From the NCBI GenBank assembly GCA_927441425.1, contig CAKMKG010000014.1, positions 62,001-126,000 on the forward strand: DNA of 64,000 bases, in the 5' to 3' direction. The notes beneath the pieces are model-generated. The model was not told where the DNA came from. It searched no databases and saw only the letters and a program-made list of their open reading frames with translations. The DNA comes from an uncultured Bacillota bacterium. GTDB taxonomy: Bacteria; Bacillota; Clostridia; Peptostreptococcales; Anaerovoracaceae. A program made the translations under genes and the position numbers. Below are positions 41,345 to 50,717 of this stretch, in pieces; position 1 is the stretch's first letter, and each line of letters starts with the position of its first letter.

Positions 41345-42484
41345 TCATACTTTTTGTATATGGTATATGGCTTCAATTGCCAAATTCATTTCTTTCCTCG
41401 TGTTAAATGGTCCTACACTTAATCGGACAGCGCCCGTATCATAGGTTCCAATGGTTTTATGGGCCAGTGCTGCGCAATGGTATCCCCCTCTAGATGAAAT
41501 GCCGTATTCAGTATTTAGCCTGTCACAAACCTCCTCACAGCCATAGTTCTTCAGGTTGAAGGCTACAATCCCAGTCTTTTTCCTACAGTCCCAGGGGCCG
41601 TAAACTGTTACAGTACTCATATTGAGCAGCCCTTCATCCAGAATTTCGATAAGGTCTTCCTCATAGGCCCTGACGTTCTCAATACCGAATTTCGAGATAT
41701 ATCTGGAGGAATATCCCAGCCCGATTATGCCCGGAGCATTTACCGTACCGGTCTCGAAACTTTCTGGAAATTCGATGAACGGCAGCAGTTCTTTTGAGTT
41801 TGTTCCGGTTCCGCCTTCTTTCAGCGGCTTTATTTTTACATCCTCTCTTATATACAGCATCCCAGTTCCCATAGGACCCAGTAAGCCTTTATGCCCCGGC
41901 AGGGCAAGGAGATCGATGTTCATTTCATTTACGTCAATGGGTAAGACTCCTGCGCTTTGCGCTGCATCTACCAGCAATAGAAGGTTCCTATCCTTGGCAA
42001 TCATTCCAATTTCTTTTATCGGCATGATTGTTCCGGTTAAATTGGAAGAGTGTGTGCAGACAATCATCTTTGTGTTTTCTCTGATTTCTTTCTTTAGTCG
42101 CTCCGGATTCAGCGTTCCGTCTTCGTTACATCTTACAATCGTGGTTTCAACCCCGGATTGTTCCAGCGCCACCAGTGGGCGGATGACCGAATTGTGTTCC
42201 ATGGAGGTTGTAATCACATGATCTCCACTCTCTAAAACACCTTTGATTCCAAGGTTCAATGCGTCTGTTGTATTAGAAGTGAATACAATCCTACTGCAAT
42301 CATTTATATGAAAGAGTTTTCCCAACTCTTTTCTTGCCTTGTAAATTTCTTCCCCTGTTCTCATTGACATACTGTGTCCCGACCTTCCGGGATTCCCGCA
42401 ATAATCTCGCATGCATTCCACCATAACGCGCAGCATCCCCGCCGGCTTTGGGAAGCTTGTCGCTCCGTTATCCAAATATATCAT
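41345..42484 (-). CDS. Cysteine desulfurase-like class V aminotransferase
   Basis: This 380-residue fold-type I PLP enzyme starts MIYLDNGATSFPKP. The PLP lysine is in LALPGHKGLLGPMGTG, the cofactor Asp in LLLVDAAQSAGV, and the persulfide-forming cysteine in SSRGGYHCAALAHKTIGT, so cysteine desulfuration is possible. This pattern belongs to the subgroup of desulfurase-like enzymes that often sit apart from iscU or sufU, as here, so the sulfur acceptor is unknown. The start at 42484 is preceded by CGGAGGTT. Confidence 0.88.
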   Translation of the reverse strand: MIYLDNGATSFPKPAGMLRVMVECMRDYCGNPGRSGHSMSMRTGEEIYKARKELGKLFHINDCSRIVFTSNTTDALNLGIKGVLESGDHVITTSMEHNSVIRPLVALEQSGVETTIVRCNEDGTLNPERLKKEIRENTKMIVCTHSSNLTGTIMPIKEIGMIAKDRNLLLLVDAAQSAGVLPIDVNEMNIDLLALPGHKGLLGPMGTGMLYIREDVKIKPLKEGGTGTNSKELLPFIEFPESFETGTVNAPGIIGLGYSSRYISKFGIENVRAYEEDLIEILDEGLLNMSTVTVYGPWDCRKKTGIVAFNLKNYGCEEVCDRLNTEYGISSRGGYHCAALAHKTIGTYDTGAVRLSVGPFNTRKEMNLAIEAIYHIQKV

Positions 42485-42642
42485 ATGATAACCTCCGATC
42501 GAATTAGAAGTTGATTCCATCACTTCTAATTCATATTATGCAGAGATCGATTAATCTGCTCTTAGATGCATGTTGTTATGAAAAGATGTCTTAGTTGCTA
42601 AACAAACATACTCTTACGCAATTGGTAACAAGTCCTAATTAA

Positions 42643-42670
42643 AATAGTGTTTCACGTGAAACACTATTTC
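42643..42670. promoter_or_regulatory. parS centromere site inside a perfect 28-bp palindrome
   Basis: TGTTTCACGTGAAACA at 42649-42664 is the exact parS consensus of Bacillus-type ParB. The palindrome continues perfectly to AAATAG and CTATTT on the two sides. It lies 20 bp beyond the parB stop codon. ParB should load here and spread. Confidence 0.93.
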
Positions 42671-42689
42671 TATCATTGATATATCAATC

Positions 42690-43580
42690 CTATTTTAAAC
42701 TCAATAGCAATTCAAGCAATCGTTCGAGCTCTTCTCTGCTATAGTATTCTATTTCTATTTTTCCTCTTCTTGCGCCGTGATTGATCGCTACCTTTGTACC
42801 TAATGCACTTTTCAGTTCTTCTTCCATATCGGTAATTTCACGATTTTTTGATCTGGCCTTTGCTTTCAACGGCTTATGATTTAATTCTTCATTCTCTTTA
42901 TTTGCCAGAGCTTCTGTCTCCCTGACGGAAAGACCGTCCTTTACTACACGTTTTGCCAGCTGCAGTTGTTTTTTTGTTTCTTTGATGCCTGCAATCGCAC
43001 GGGCATGCCCGTTGGTCAGCTCTCCTTGTACGACCATTTCTCGGATGTCGGCTGGAAGCTTAAGAAGTCTCAATGCATTTGTGATATAGGGTCTGCTCTT
43101 TCCGACGCTTTTAGAAACTTCTTCTTGTGTCAATCCAAAATTTGTGATCATCTGGTTCAGCGCTTCTGCTTCTTCCATCGGATTCAAGTCTTCTCGCTGC
43201 ATATTTTCAATGATAGCCACCAGCATGTTTTGCTCTTCACTCAGTTCCCTTACGATGCAGGGAATTTGTTTTAAGTTCGCCTTTCTTGCTGCACGCCACC
43301 TACGTTCTCCTGCAACGATCTCATATCCACCCCCGGTTGATCTAACCATGATTGGCTGTATAATTCCATGCTTTTCGATCGACCTCGCCAGTTCCTCTAT
43401 TTTATCCTCCGGAAAGTTCTTTCTTGGCTGTTTTGAGTTTGGCTTAATATCATTGAGATCAAGGAACAGGATCCCGTCATGTTGATCTGAAGAGCCACTC
43501 GAGTCGTTGGTAGAGATTTCAACCTCGTTAAAGAGTGCTTCCAGACCCTTCCCTAGGCCTCTGCCCTTAGGCCCAGCCAT
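42690..43580 (-). CDS. parB: Chromosome partitioning protein ParB
   Basis: This 296-residue ParB/Spo0J has an N-terminal CTP-binding domain with EIVAGERRWRAARKA and ENMQREDLNPMEEA, a central helix-turn-helix (LTQEEVSKSVGKSRPYITNALR) for parS, and a C-terminal dimerisation domain. The start shares one base with the parA stop. It forms clamps that slide from parS and recruit SMC to the origin. It is flanked by the parS palindrome on its 3' side. Confidence 0.96.
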   Translation of the reverse strand: MAGPKGRGLGKGLEALFNEVEISTNDSSGSSDQHDGILFLDLNDIKPNSKQPRKNFPEDKIEELARSIEKHGIIQPIMVRSTGGGYEIVAGERRWRAARKANLKQIPCIVRELSEEQNMLVAIIENMQREDLNPMEEAEALNQMITNFGLTQEEVSKSVGKSRPYITNALRLLKLPADIREMVVQGELTNGHARAIAGIKETKKQLQLAKRVVKDGLSVRETEALANKENEELNHKPLKAKARSKNREITDMEEELKSALGTKVAINHGARRGKIEIEYYSREELERLLELLLSLK

Positions 43581-44353
43581 TATTGTTCACCTTCCAGTTC
43601 CAAAAATTCCTCAGCAAATTCAAAGTACGCCTCTGCTCCTTTCGACTTGGGATCATACTCTGTAATCGGCATTCCGTAACTCGGTGCTTCGGCAAGTCGT
43701 ACGTTCCTCGGTATCACCGTAGTATATACCTTTTCCTTAAAGTATTTCTTTACCTCTTCTACTACTTGAATTGAAAGGTTTGTCCTACCGTCAAACATGC
43801 TCAAGATAACGCCCTGGATTTCTAGATTTGTATTCATATTCTTCTTAACAAGCTCAATGGTGCTCATCAGTTGGCTGACTCCTTCAAGGGCATAGAATTC
43901 ACATTGTATTGGAATCAGTACGCTGTCAACCGCAGTAAGTGAGTTGATTGTTAGCAGACCAAGAGATGGCGGGCAGTCTATAAATATGTAATCATAGTTC
44001 CCCTTAATTTTATCCAATGCTTTTTTGAGTCTTTTTTCTCTTCCCTCCAGTTGGACCAGTTCAATTTCTGCTCCTGCCAGTTGAACGCTTGCAGGGATTA
44101 TGTCCAGATTTTTAATCCGCGTCGGTATGATCGCATCAATCGGTTCCAACTTATCGCTGATTAACACCTCGTACATGGTTCTTTCCAGTCCCTTTTTCGA
44201 TATTCCCATGCCGCTGGTTGTATTGCCCTGTGGATCAATATCTAAAATCAATATTTTTTTGCCCTTCAATGCAAGACACGCAGCCAGATTTATATTCGTC
44301 GTTGTTTTTCCAACTCCACCTTTTTGATTGAATATTGCTATGGCTTTTCCCAA
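43580..44353 (-). CDS. parA: Chromosome partitioning ATPase ParA (Soj)
   Basis: This 257-residue deviant Walker ATPase has KGGVGKTT at residues 11-18, ILDIDPQGN (switch I) and IFIDCPPSLGLLT (Walker B). It works with ParB to segregate origins and, in Bacillus, also controls DnaA. The start overlaps no other gene, and the 335-bp gap upstream holds its promoter plus a hairpin array. Confidence 0.96.
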   Translation of the reverse strand: MGKAIAIFNQKGGVGKTTTNINLAACLALKGKKILILDIDPQGNTTSGMGISKKGLERTMYEVLISDKLEPIDAIIPTRIKNLDIIPASVQLAGAEIELVQLEGREKRLKKALDKIKGNYDYIFIDCPPSLGLLTINSLTAVDSVLIPIQCEFYALEGVSQLMSTIELVKKNMNTNLEIQGVILSMFDGRTNLSIQVVEEVKKYFKEKVYTTVIPRNVRLAEAPSYGMPITEYDPKSKGAEAYFEFAEEFLELEGEQ

Positions 44354-44490
44354 AACTTTGCCCTCCTAATGTAATCGAATTTCGAAATACTCCTATACAA
44401 GGCTTTCCTCATTCCGTTGCTCCTATATATCAGTACATTTTTATTATATACTATCCCTTCCGTTTTCTCCATGTTTTTTTGCAAATAAAA

Positions 44491-44508
44491 AAGTGGCTGT
44501 CGCCACTT
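44491..44508 (-). terminator. Rho-independent terminator upstream of parA
   Basis: AAGTGGC-GACA-GCCACTT on the - strand is a perfect seven-bp stem with a tetraloop, followed by TTTTTTATTTGC. It would stop transcription coming from noc and upstream genes before parA. Confidence 0.8.
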
Positions 44509-44640
44509 CCGCTAGGGAACCCTTGGTTCCCTTCGGCGGCCGCATGCGGCCTGAGCACCCTCCTTTCATGGCGAGGGGTGCCCCCTCTGCACTCCCTTTT
44601 TTATTCAATAGAGAGCTGATATGTCCTATTGAATAAAAAA
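44509..44640. repeat. Tandem palindromes in the noc-parA gap
   Basis: In order, the stretch has GGGAACC-CTT-GGTTCCC (44515-44531), the 14-bp palindrome GGCCGCATGCGGCC (44538-44551), an imperfect GCACCCTC/GAGGGGTGC hairpin (44555-44582) and a perfect 15-bp inverted repeat TTTTTTATTCAATAG/CTATTGAATAAAAAA (44597-44611 and 44626-44640). The centre is clearly richer in G and C than its surroundings. No coding frame is evident. Confidence 0.65.
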
Positions 44641-44672
44641 AGGTTTCCCGTGATATGTTTCACGTGAAACCT
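44639..44672 (-). terminator. noc terminator that contains a second parS-like site
   Basis: On the - strand AGGTTTC pairs with GGAAACCT and is followed by TTTTTT, ending the noc transcript. The stem region includes TGTTTCACGTGAAACC (44656-44671 on the + strand), which matches the 16-bp parS consensus at 15 positions. The site therefore serves two possible roles. Confidence 0.75.
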
Positions 44673-44688
44673 ATAGCAGATTCAAGCC

Positions 44689-45504
44689 TCAGTCCGCTGC
44701 GATTGTGCTGGGTTTATTTTCTTTTTTTGGTATTATTATCCTTACCTCCAGGAAATCACCTTTGTCCTCCTGGTAGAACTGTGCATTCTTTTCAACCTCA
44801 GAAATGCTCGTAAACGCCTTTTTCAGCGTGTTTAAATAAATACGGTAGTTGATAAATCGGAGTTTCTCTCCTTTTCTCTGCTCTTCCTCCTGTTTTCTCA
44901 TTACATCTTCTATCAGCTTTTCCGTTTGCTTTACGTTTAAATTATGCTCTACGATTCTTCCCAAGATCTGCTTCCTTACCATTTCATCTCCGACTTTCAG
45001 CAGCGCTCTTGCATGCCGCTCAGTCAATTGGTTCTCCGCCAATACCTGACGGATATCTGGCGGCAGTGAAAGAATTCTTATTTTATTTGAAATGGTGGAC
45101 TGCTGCTTTCCGACCCGTTTCGCAATTTCTGTTTGTGTGAGTCCGTATTCCTCCATCAGTCTCTTATACGCCGCAGCTTCTTCAATATAATTTAGGTTTT
45201 CTCGCTGGACGTTTTCAACCAAGGCCAATAGTGCCGAATCTTTGTCGTTGGCCTCTCGAACGATCGCCGGTATCCTCTTCATTCCTGCCAGTGCCGCGGC
45301 TTTTAATCGCCGCTCCCCTGCGATTACTATGTACAACCCCTTATTGTCTCTTTTAACGATAATTGGTTGGATAACACCGAATTCTTTGATTGAATCACTT
45401 AGTTCCAAAAGCTCTTTCTCCTCAAAGCATTTTCTTGGTTGCTCCGGATTGGTACTGATCAATTCAATTGGTATATCCAGCTGGTCTGACTTCTTAAAAA
45501 GCAT
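44689..45504 (-). CDS. noc: ParB-family nucleoid occlusion protein (Noc-like)
   Basis: This 271-residue ParB paralogue has the CTP-binding motif VIAGERRLKAAALAG, ENVQRENLNYIEEA, a helix-turn-helix (LTQTEIAKRVGKQQSTISNKIR) and a short C-terminal domain. Its position next to rsmG and parAB matches Noc of Bacillus. Noc lacks the typical ParB role and blocks division over the nucleoid. The N-terminus MLFKKSDQ is basic and could form the start of a membrane-binding helix. No Noc-binding sites were recognised in the window. Confidence 0.82.
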   Translation of the reverse strand: MLFKKSDQLDIPIELISTNPEQPRKCFEEKELLELSDSIKEFGVIQPIIVKRDNKGLYIVIAGERRLKAAALAGMKRIPAIVREANDKDSALLALVENVQRENLNYIEEAAAYKRLMEEYGLTQTEIAKRVGKQQSTISNKIRILSLPPDIRQVLAENQLTERHARALLKVGDEMVRKQILGRIVEHNLNVKQTEKLIEDVMRKQEEEQRKGEKLRFINYRIYLNTLKKAFTSISEVEKNAQFYQEDKGDFLEVRIIIPKKENKPSTIAAD

Positions 45505-45591
45505 AATGATCCCCCTTTCTTTGCCGATGATACTGCTCCTTCTTCCATAGTATCAGCAGGCTTGTCCCAAAAGAAAGCGGTTTTCTTCAAC

Positions 45592-45623
45592 AAAAAAACC
45601 CCGATTTTATCATTTCAGGGGTT
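45592..45623 (-). terminator. Rho-independent terminator overlapping the rsmG stop
   Basis: On the - strand AACCCC pairs with GGGGTT across the stop codon region and is followed by TTTTTTTG. It should end the mnmE-mnmG-rsmG transcript before noc. Confidence 0.75.
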
Positions 45624-46320
45624 CTTTCGCAGGGGTTCCTGCTTTTCTCGGATATTTCGCTAAGGTTTTTTTTACTTTCTTGATCATTAGTATTCTATGA
45701 TCAAGATCATAGCCCTTGATTGTGAGCTGTTTATTCTCATCCAGTCGACCGCCCAAAAGCTTGATTGCATGCATACTTGCTTGCAGCTCCTCCTCAATCG
45801 TTCCTGTCTTATATGCCGCAAACCAACCGTCAACCTTAACGAATGGAAGGCAGTATTCAGACAAAACCGCGAGATTTGCAACCGCCCGCGAAACACAAAG
45901 ATCAAACTGTTCTCTAAAATCTTTGTTCCGAGCCAGTTCCTCGGCACGGCCATGAAGAAAGGTTACATTCCGCAAACCAATCTCCCGTGACAGTTCTTCA
46001 ATAATTTTTATTCTCTTATTTAAAGAATCCATCAGCAGAAACTTTTTATCTGGATAGAGAATTGCAAGGGGAATTCCCGGAAAGCCGGCACCGGTTCCCA
46101 CATCAATGATTTTTGACGAATTTACCATCTGAGAAGTCCCACATATTGCAATGGAATCAACAAAATGCTTTTTTACAAACTCGTCGGTGTCTGTGATTGA
46201 TGTAAGATTGACCTTTTCATTCCACTCCAAAATCAACTCCATATATCGTCGGAACTTCAGCAGTGTGTTTTCGTCATAGGACAGCCCCATATCCTCTAGG
46301 GCATCTAACAGCTGTTTCAT
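45610..46320 (-). CDS. rsmG: 16S rRNA (guanine-527-N7)-methyltransferase RsmG
   Basis: This 236-residue Rossmann methyltransferase has an SAM motif IIDVGTGAGFPGIPLAI (about residues 70-86). The N-terminal RRYMELILEWNEKVNLTSI and the later CVSRAVANLAVLSEYCLPF are conserved in the family. It methylates G527 in the 530 loop; loss gives low-level streptomycin resistance in other bacteria. It keeps the mnmE-mnmG-rsmG order found next to many origins. Confidence 0.95.
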   Translation of the reverse strand: MKQLLDALEDMGLSYDENTLLKFRRYMELILEWNEKVNLTSITDTDEFVKKHFVDSIAICGTSQMVNSSKIIDVGTGAGFPGIPLAILYPDKKFLLMDSLNKRIKIIEELSREIGLRNVTFLHGRAEELARNKDFREQFDLCVSRAVANLAVLSEYCLPFVKVDGWFAAYKTGTIEEELQASMHAIKLLGGRLDENKQLTIKGYDLDHRILMIKKVKKTLAKYPRKAGTPAKEPLK

Positions 46321-46351
46321 GCTATCCCCTCTTATTTAATAGTCTTTTGCG

Positions 46352-48226
46352 TTATCTTCTTTTCTGCTTTTCCAGATGAATAAGTAAAACGTTGATATCT
46401 GCAGGTGATACGCCGGATATTCTGGATGCCTGCCCTACAGAAATGGGCTTTAACTGATTCAACTTCTGTCTTGCCTCGATGCGCAATCCGTCAACCTGGT
46501 TATAGTCAAATTCTGACGAAAGCCTTCTGTTTTCAAGCTTTTTAAACCGCTCAATCTGCTGTAGCTGCTTTACAATATATCCCTGATATTTGATCTGTAC
46601 CTCCATCTGGGTAATGGCATGTTGGGAAAGCTTTGGCCTGTGCAGATCGATTTCTGCAAGAATTTCATAGTTCATTTCAGGCCGCTTCAGTAGTTCTGCC
46701 AGTGAAATTTTGTTTTGGAGCGTTGTACTGCCATGCTTTTCCAAAAATCCTCTGATCTCACTTGGAAGGATAACTGTGTTCTCCAGCCGTTTCATTTCCT
46801 GTTCCACCGCTGCCCTCGTGCGAACAAATCTGCGATATCTTTCTTCTGATGCCAGACCTGCGTGGTATGATTTTTCAGTCAGTCTGAGGTCGGCATTATC
46901 CTGTCTTAAAACAAGGCGGTATTCCGCTCTTGAAGTCATGATTCGATACGGTTCGTTGGTTCCTTTCGTCACAAGGTCATCGATCAATACACCGATATAA
47001 GCTTCGGAACGGTCCAATAGAAACGGCTCCCTTCCATCTAACTTCCTTGCGGCATTGATGCCTGCTATCAAGCCCTGGGCAGCAGCTTCCTCATAACCGG
47101 AACTCCCGTTGAATTGTCCGGCACAGTATAAGTTATCAATCTTCCTGTGCTCCAGCGTCATTGAAAGTTCCAGGGGATCGATGCTATCATATTCGATGGC
47201 ATAAGCCGGACGAACAATTTTTAGATTCTCCAGTCCGGCAATGGTTCTGTAGAATGCACCCTGTACATCTTCCGGCAAGCTGGACGACATTCCCTGAATG
47301 TAGACCTCGTCAGTATAAAGGCCCTCCGGCTCGATAAAAAGCTGATGGCGTTCTTTATCTGCAAAGCGGTTAACCTTATCCTCAATGGAAGGGCAGTATC
47401 TCGGTCCAATCCCTTCAATTTGTCCACCGAACAGCGCGGAACGAGAAAAATTATCACGAATCACTTTATGTGTATTTTCATTTGTATAGGTCAGCCAGCA
47501 GGAAACCTGATCCTTCTGAAGCTCGTCGTTCATAAAGGAAAAGGGAATAATCTTCTCATCACCCGGTTGTTCCACCATTCTTTCGTAATTGAGGGTTCTA
47601 CCCAGTGCCCTTGCCGGTGTTCCTGTTTTAAAGCGGCGCATCAACAGGCCATATCGCTTTAAGTTCTCCGCCAATTCAACGGAGGCGGATAACCCGTTTG
47701 GTCCGCTATCATAGGACCATTCTCCGATAAAAATCTTTCCTCGGAGGAAGGTACCTGTTGCCAGAATTACAGCCTTTGAACGGTATGCAGCTCCGGTCTT
47801 CAGGATAACGCCCTTAACCCCATCATCATCGATCAAAAGATCAACTGCTTCCCCTTGTTTTAAATCCAGGTTCTCTTGATTTTCCAAGGTCTTTTTCATT
47901 TCCTCATGATATCTGGCCTTGTCTGCCTGGGCTCTGAGGGAATGGACCGCGGGACCCTTCGCCGTATTCAGCATCTTGCTTTGAATAAAGGCCTTGTCTA
48001 TATTGATCCCCATTTCACCGCCCAACGCATCGATCTCACGGACCAGATGCCCCTTTCCGGTTCCTCCTATAGATGGGTTGCAGGCCATCATCGCCACCGC
48101 TTCCAGGTTTATGGAAAGCATGAGCGTTCTATGGCCCATCCTTGCAGCAGCCAAACCTGCTTCGCAGCCTGCATGCCCTGCACCAATGACGATTACATCA
48201 TACTCATCTAAAATAAAGTAGTTCAT
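46352..48226 (-). CDS. mnmG: tRNA uridine-5-carboxymethylaminomethyl(34) synthesis enzyme MnmG
   Basis: This 624-residue FAD enzyme has the flavin motif [19 protein letters not shown] near the N-terminus and conserved [17 protein letters not shown]. The C-terminal region interacts with MnmE and tRNA. With MnmE it installs the cmnm5 group on U34 of several tRNAs. AGGAAGGAATT precedes the ATG. The length is normal. Confidence 0.97.
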   Translation of the reverse strand: MNYFILDEYDVIVIGAGHAGCEAGLAAARMGHRTLMLSINLEAVAMMACNPSIGGTGKGHLVREIDALGGEMGINIDKAFIQSKMLNTAKGPAVHSLRAQADKARYHEEMKKTLENQENLDLKQGEAVDLLIDDDGVKGVILKTGAAYRSKAVILATGTFLRGKIFIGEWSYDSGPNGLSASVELAENLKRYGLLMRRFKTGTPARALGRTLNYERMVEQPGDEKIIPFSFMNDELQKDQVSCWLTYTNENTHKVIRDNFSRSALFGGQIEGIGPRYCPSIEDKVNRFADKERHQLFIEPEGLYTDEVYIQGMSSSLPEDVQGAFYRTIAGLENLKIVRPAYAIEYDSIDPLELSMTLEHRKIDNLYCAGQFNGSSGYEEAAAQGLIAGINAARKLDGREPFLLDRSEAYIGVLIDDLVTKGTNEPYRIMTSRAEYRLVLRQDNADLRLTEKSYHAGLASEERYRRFVRTRAAVEQEMKRLENTVILPSEIRGFLEKHGSTTLQNKISLAELLKRPEMNYEILAEIDLHRPKLSQHAITQMEVQIKYQGYIVKQLQQIERFKKLENRRLSSEFDYNQVDGLRIEARQKLNQLKPISVGQASRISGVSPADINVLLIHLEKQKRR

Positions 48227-48414
48227 AATTCCTTCCTGACTAAAACAAGTTCATTCCTTGTTACAACTACTGTTCATACGATTTATTCTTCCGTGAAATT
48301 CTTCAATTTTCCTGCAAAGACTCGCTTGAAAACACACAATCATGTCTATCGTCCAACGTAAATAGAATGGAATTAACTGAAAAACACTTTGAGCAATTTT
48401 GAAGTAATTTCATT

Positions 48415-49794
48415 CTATTTCCCTAAGCAGAATCTCGCAAACACCTGCTCGATGATATCCTCCGTAACGGATTCTCCTATAATCTCACCCAGGAGCTCCC
48501 AGCTCCTGCGTATATCCACCTCAATGAAGTCCAGTGCCTCACTATTTTCCGCCATTATAAGGGCATCACCGATTGCTATTCTGGCTTTTTCCAAAAGCTC
48601 CATATGTCTAACATTGGTTACCAGAAGGCTTTCCTCCTGTTTGACTTCACCGCCATAAACCATATCTGTGATTTCCTGCTCCAGGGCTTCAATTCCTTCA
48701 TTATTCTTGATTGAAGCTTTTATCAACTTTCCATGGGGCAAGGTGATCTTGATTTCCGCTTCCTCAACCTGAAGCCCCAGGTCTGTTTTGTTCATCAGTA
48801 TGATGACCTTTCTGCTGTCGAGTTTGGCCATGATCCTTCGATCTTCCTTCGTCAAAGGACTGCTGCCGTCAACGATAAAGATGATTAAATCAGACCGGTT
48901 AAAGGATTCCTTGCTTTTCTCGATTCCGATCCGTTCTATCTGATCCTCCGTTTCTCGGATTCCGGCGGTGTCTGTAAGCTTTACAGGAATATCCCTAATG
49001 CTAATCACCTCTTCGATGGTGTCTCGAGTTGTGCCCGGAATTTCTGTAACGATAGCTCTTGCTTCCTTTAATAATGCATTCATCAAAGATGATTTTCCTA
49101 CGTTCGGCTTACCGATGATTGCAACATTGAGTCCATCCCGGAGGATACGACCTGCGCCGGCTGTTGATAACAATTTATCAATCATATCGCCTATTAACGT
49201 TGTACTTTCAGTGAGCTTTTGGTAAGTCATGATCTCGATATCTTCATCCGGATAATCCAAATTTACCGTAATCTCCACGAGGAGACTCATCAGCTCCTGT
49301 CGGATCTTTTTTACCTGTTCCGAAAGAGCTCCTTCCATCTGGCTCAATGCAACATCAAAGGTTTTGTCTGTCTTTGCTTTGACAATGTCAATGACCGCTT
49401 CTGCTTGTGACAGATCCAGTCTTCCGTTCAGAAAAGCCCGTTTCGTAAATTCTCCCTTATCAGCCAGTCGTGCTCCATTTCTTAACGCCAAAGATAAGGT
49501 CTTGCGCAAGGCTACGATGCTGCCGTGGCAGTAGATTTCAACAACATCCTCAGTGGTATAGGTGGCCGGCGCTTTCATATAGACAGCCAAAACCTCATCG
49601 ATGACCTTTCCGCAGGACGGATCGATAATATGACCGTAGTACAATCGCTTATTAACAATAGACTCTTTATATTGGCTTTGCTTGGGAACGAAGATCCGAT
49701 CGAGGATATTTTTTACTTCCTCCCCGCTCAGTCTGATGATCCCGATCCCTCCCTCGCCATAAGCCGTAGCGATGGCGGCAATCGTGTCTTCCAT
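48415..49794 (-). CDS. mnmE: tRNA uridine-5-carboxymethylaminomethyl(34) synthesis GTPase MnmE
   Basis: This 459-residue GTPase has an N-terminal tetrahydrofolate-binding domain (DTIAAIATAYGEGGIGIIRLSG) and a G domain with G1 GKPNVGKSSL, G3 DTAGIRETED and G4 MNKTDL. The C-terminal active Cys is in the family motif FCLGK. It forms the modification complex with MnmG. A palindrome AATAGAATG/CATTCTATT (48361-48419) overlaps its stop codon and may serve as a weak terminator. Confidence 0.97.
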   Translation of the reverse strand: MEDTIAAIATAYGEGGIGIIRLSGEEVKNILDRIFVPKQSQYKESIVNKRLYYGHIIDPSCGKVIDEVLAVYMKAPATYTTEDVVEIYCHGSIVALRKTLSLALRNGARLADKGEFTKRAFLNGRLDLSQAEAVIDIVKAKTDKTFDVALSQMEGALSEQVKKIRQELMSLLVEITVNLDYPDEDIEIMTYQKLTESTTLIGDMIDKLLSTAGAGRILRDGLNVAIIGKPNVGKSSLMNALLKEARAIVTEIPGTTRDTIEEVISIRDIPVKLTDTAGIRETEDQIERIGIEKSKESFNRSDLIIFIVDGSSPLTKEDRRIMAKLDSRKVIILMNKTDLGLQVEEAEIKITLPHGKLIKASIKNNEGIEALEQEITDMVYGGEVKQEESLLVTNVRHMELLEKARIAIGDALIMAENSEALDFIEVDIRRSWELLGEIIGESVTEDIIEQVFARFCLGK

Positions 49795-49881
49795 AAAATC
49801 CCTCTTCCTTAAAAGTAGCTGCCTTTGCCAGATGAAAAGGGCTCCCTTAAGTTCACGTTTAAGACAGCCCCGCTCTTTTTA

Positions 49882-50694
49882 TTATTTCAGCTCAATGATT
49901 ACTCTTCTGTAAGGTTCTTCTCCTTCACTTCTCGTCGTCACCTTCGGGTTCAACTGAAGTGTTGCATGAATCACCTTTCTTTCGTATGGATTCATCGGTT
50001 CGAGCCTTACACTTTTTCTTCCTTTGATTACTTTATCAGCCAACCGGTTTGCGAGCTGCTCTAAGGTTCTTTCTCTTTTTTCTCTGTAGTTTTCAGCATC
50101 GACTACGACCCTCTGATACTTTTCCTTATCTTTATTCACAACCAGACTGGTCAAATACTGGATCGCATCCAACGTCTGTCCTCTCTTGCCGATTATCGTT
50201 CCGGAATCTCTTCCTTCCATTTCGATATAAATAGAGCTGTCATTTCCCTGAACTGTGATTTGAAGGCTAAGTCCCATCTTTTCCGTGATTTCCTTTAAAA
50301 ACGTCTCTGCAGCGTGTCCGCTCAGGTCCATTAGATCGGCAGGTTTTTCTCTTACAGAAAAGGTTCCTTCAAATGTGTTTTCACCGGTCTTTCTTGGAGG
50401 TCGATCATTGTTCTTTTCTCTTTTTTCTGCTCTCTTTTCGGGTTCAAATTTCTGCGGTTTATCCGCTTTATAAGAAGGTTCCGGCTTTTGTGCCTTTTCC
50501 TCTTTTGCTTCCGGTTTCTTGTCCGTACTTTTCTCGACTCTTACTTTGGCCAGCTTGGCACCAAGTCCTAGAAAGCCTTTTGTAGGTTCCTCCAGAACGA
50601 TTACTTTTACCTGGTCTTCTGTAAGGTTTAAATCTATCAGGGCAAGTCTAGTTGCTTCTTCAACGTCCTTTCCCCATTTTTCTGAAAAATCCAT
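49882..50694 (-). CDS. jag: RNA-binding protein Jag (KhpB), Jag_N-KH-R3H
   Basis: This 270-residue protein has an N-terminal Jag domain (about residues 2-52, EKWGKDVEEATRLALIDLNL), a charged Lys/Glu/Pro-rich linker, a KH domain with SGTIIGKRGQTLDAIQYL, and an R3H domain with NPYERKVIHATLQ. It binds RNA and influences cell elongation in related bacteria. The start at 50694 has GGAGG ten bases upstream. The frame remains open further into the yidC gene, which was rejected. It follows yidC as in most Firmicutes. Confidence 0.93.
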   Translation of the reverse strand: MDFSEKWGKDVEEATRLALIDLNLTEDQVKVIVLEEPTKGFLGLGAKLAKVRVEKSTDKKPEAKEEKAQKPEPSYKADKPQKFEPEKRAEKREKNNDRPPRKTGENTFEGTFSVREKPADLMDLSGHAAETFLKEITEKMGLSLQITVQGNDSSIYIEMEGRDSGTIIGKRGQTLDAIQYLTSLVVNKDKEKYQRVVVDAENYREKRERTLEQLANRLADKVIKGRKSVRLEPMNPYERKVIHATLQLNPKVTTRSEGEEPYRRVIIELK

Positions 50695-50717
50695 ATGTGT
50701 ATTTCCTCCATCAATTA

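Noticed and set aside
42643-45504. Noc-binding sites near noc
   Set aside because: No ATTTCCCGGGAAAT-like palindrome was found. The only clear palindromes match parS.
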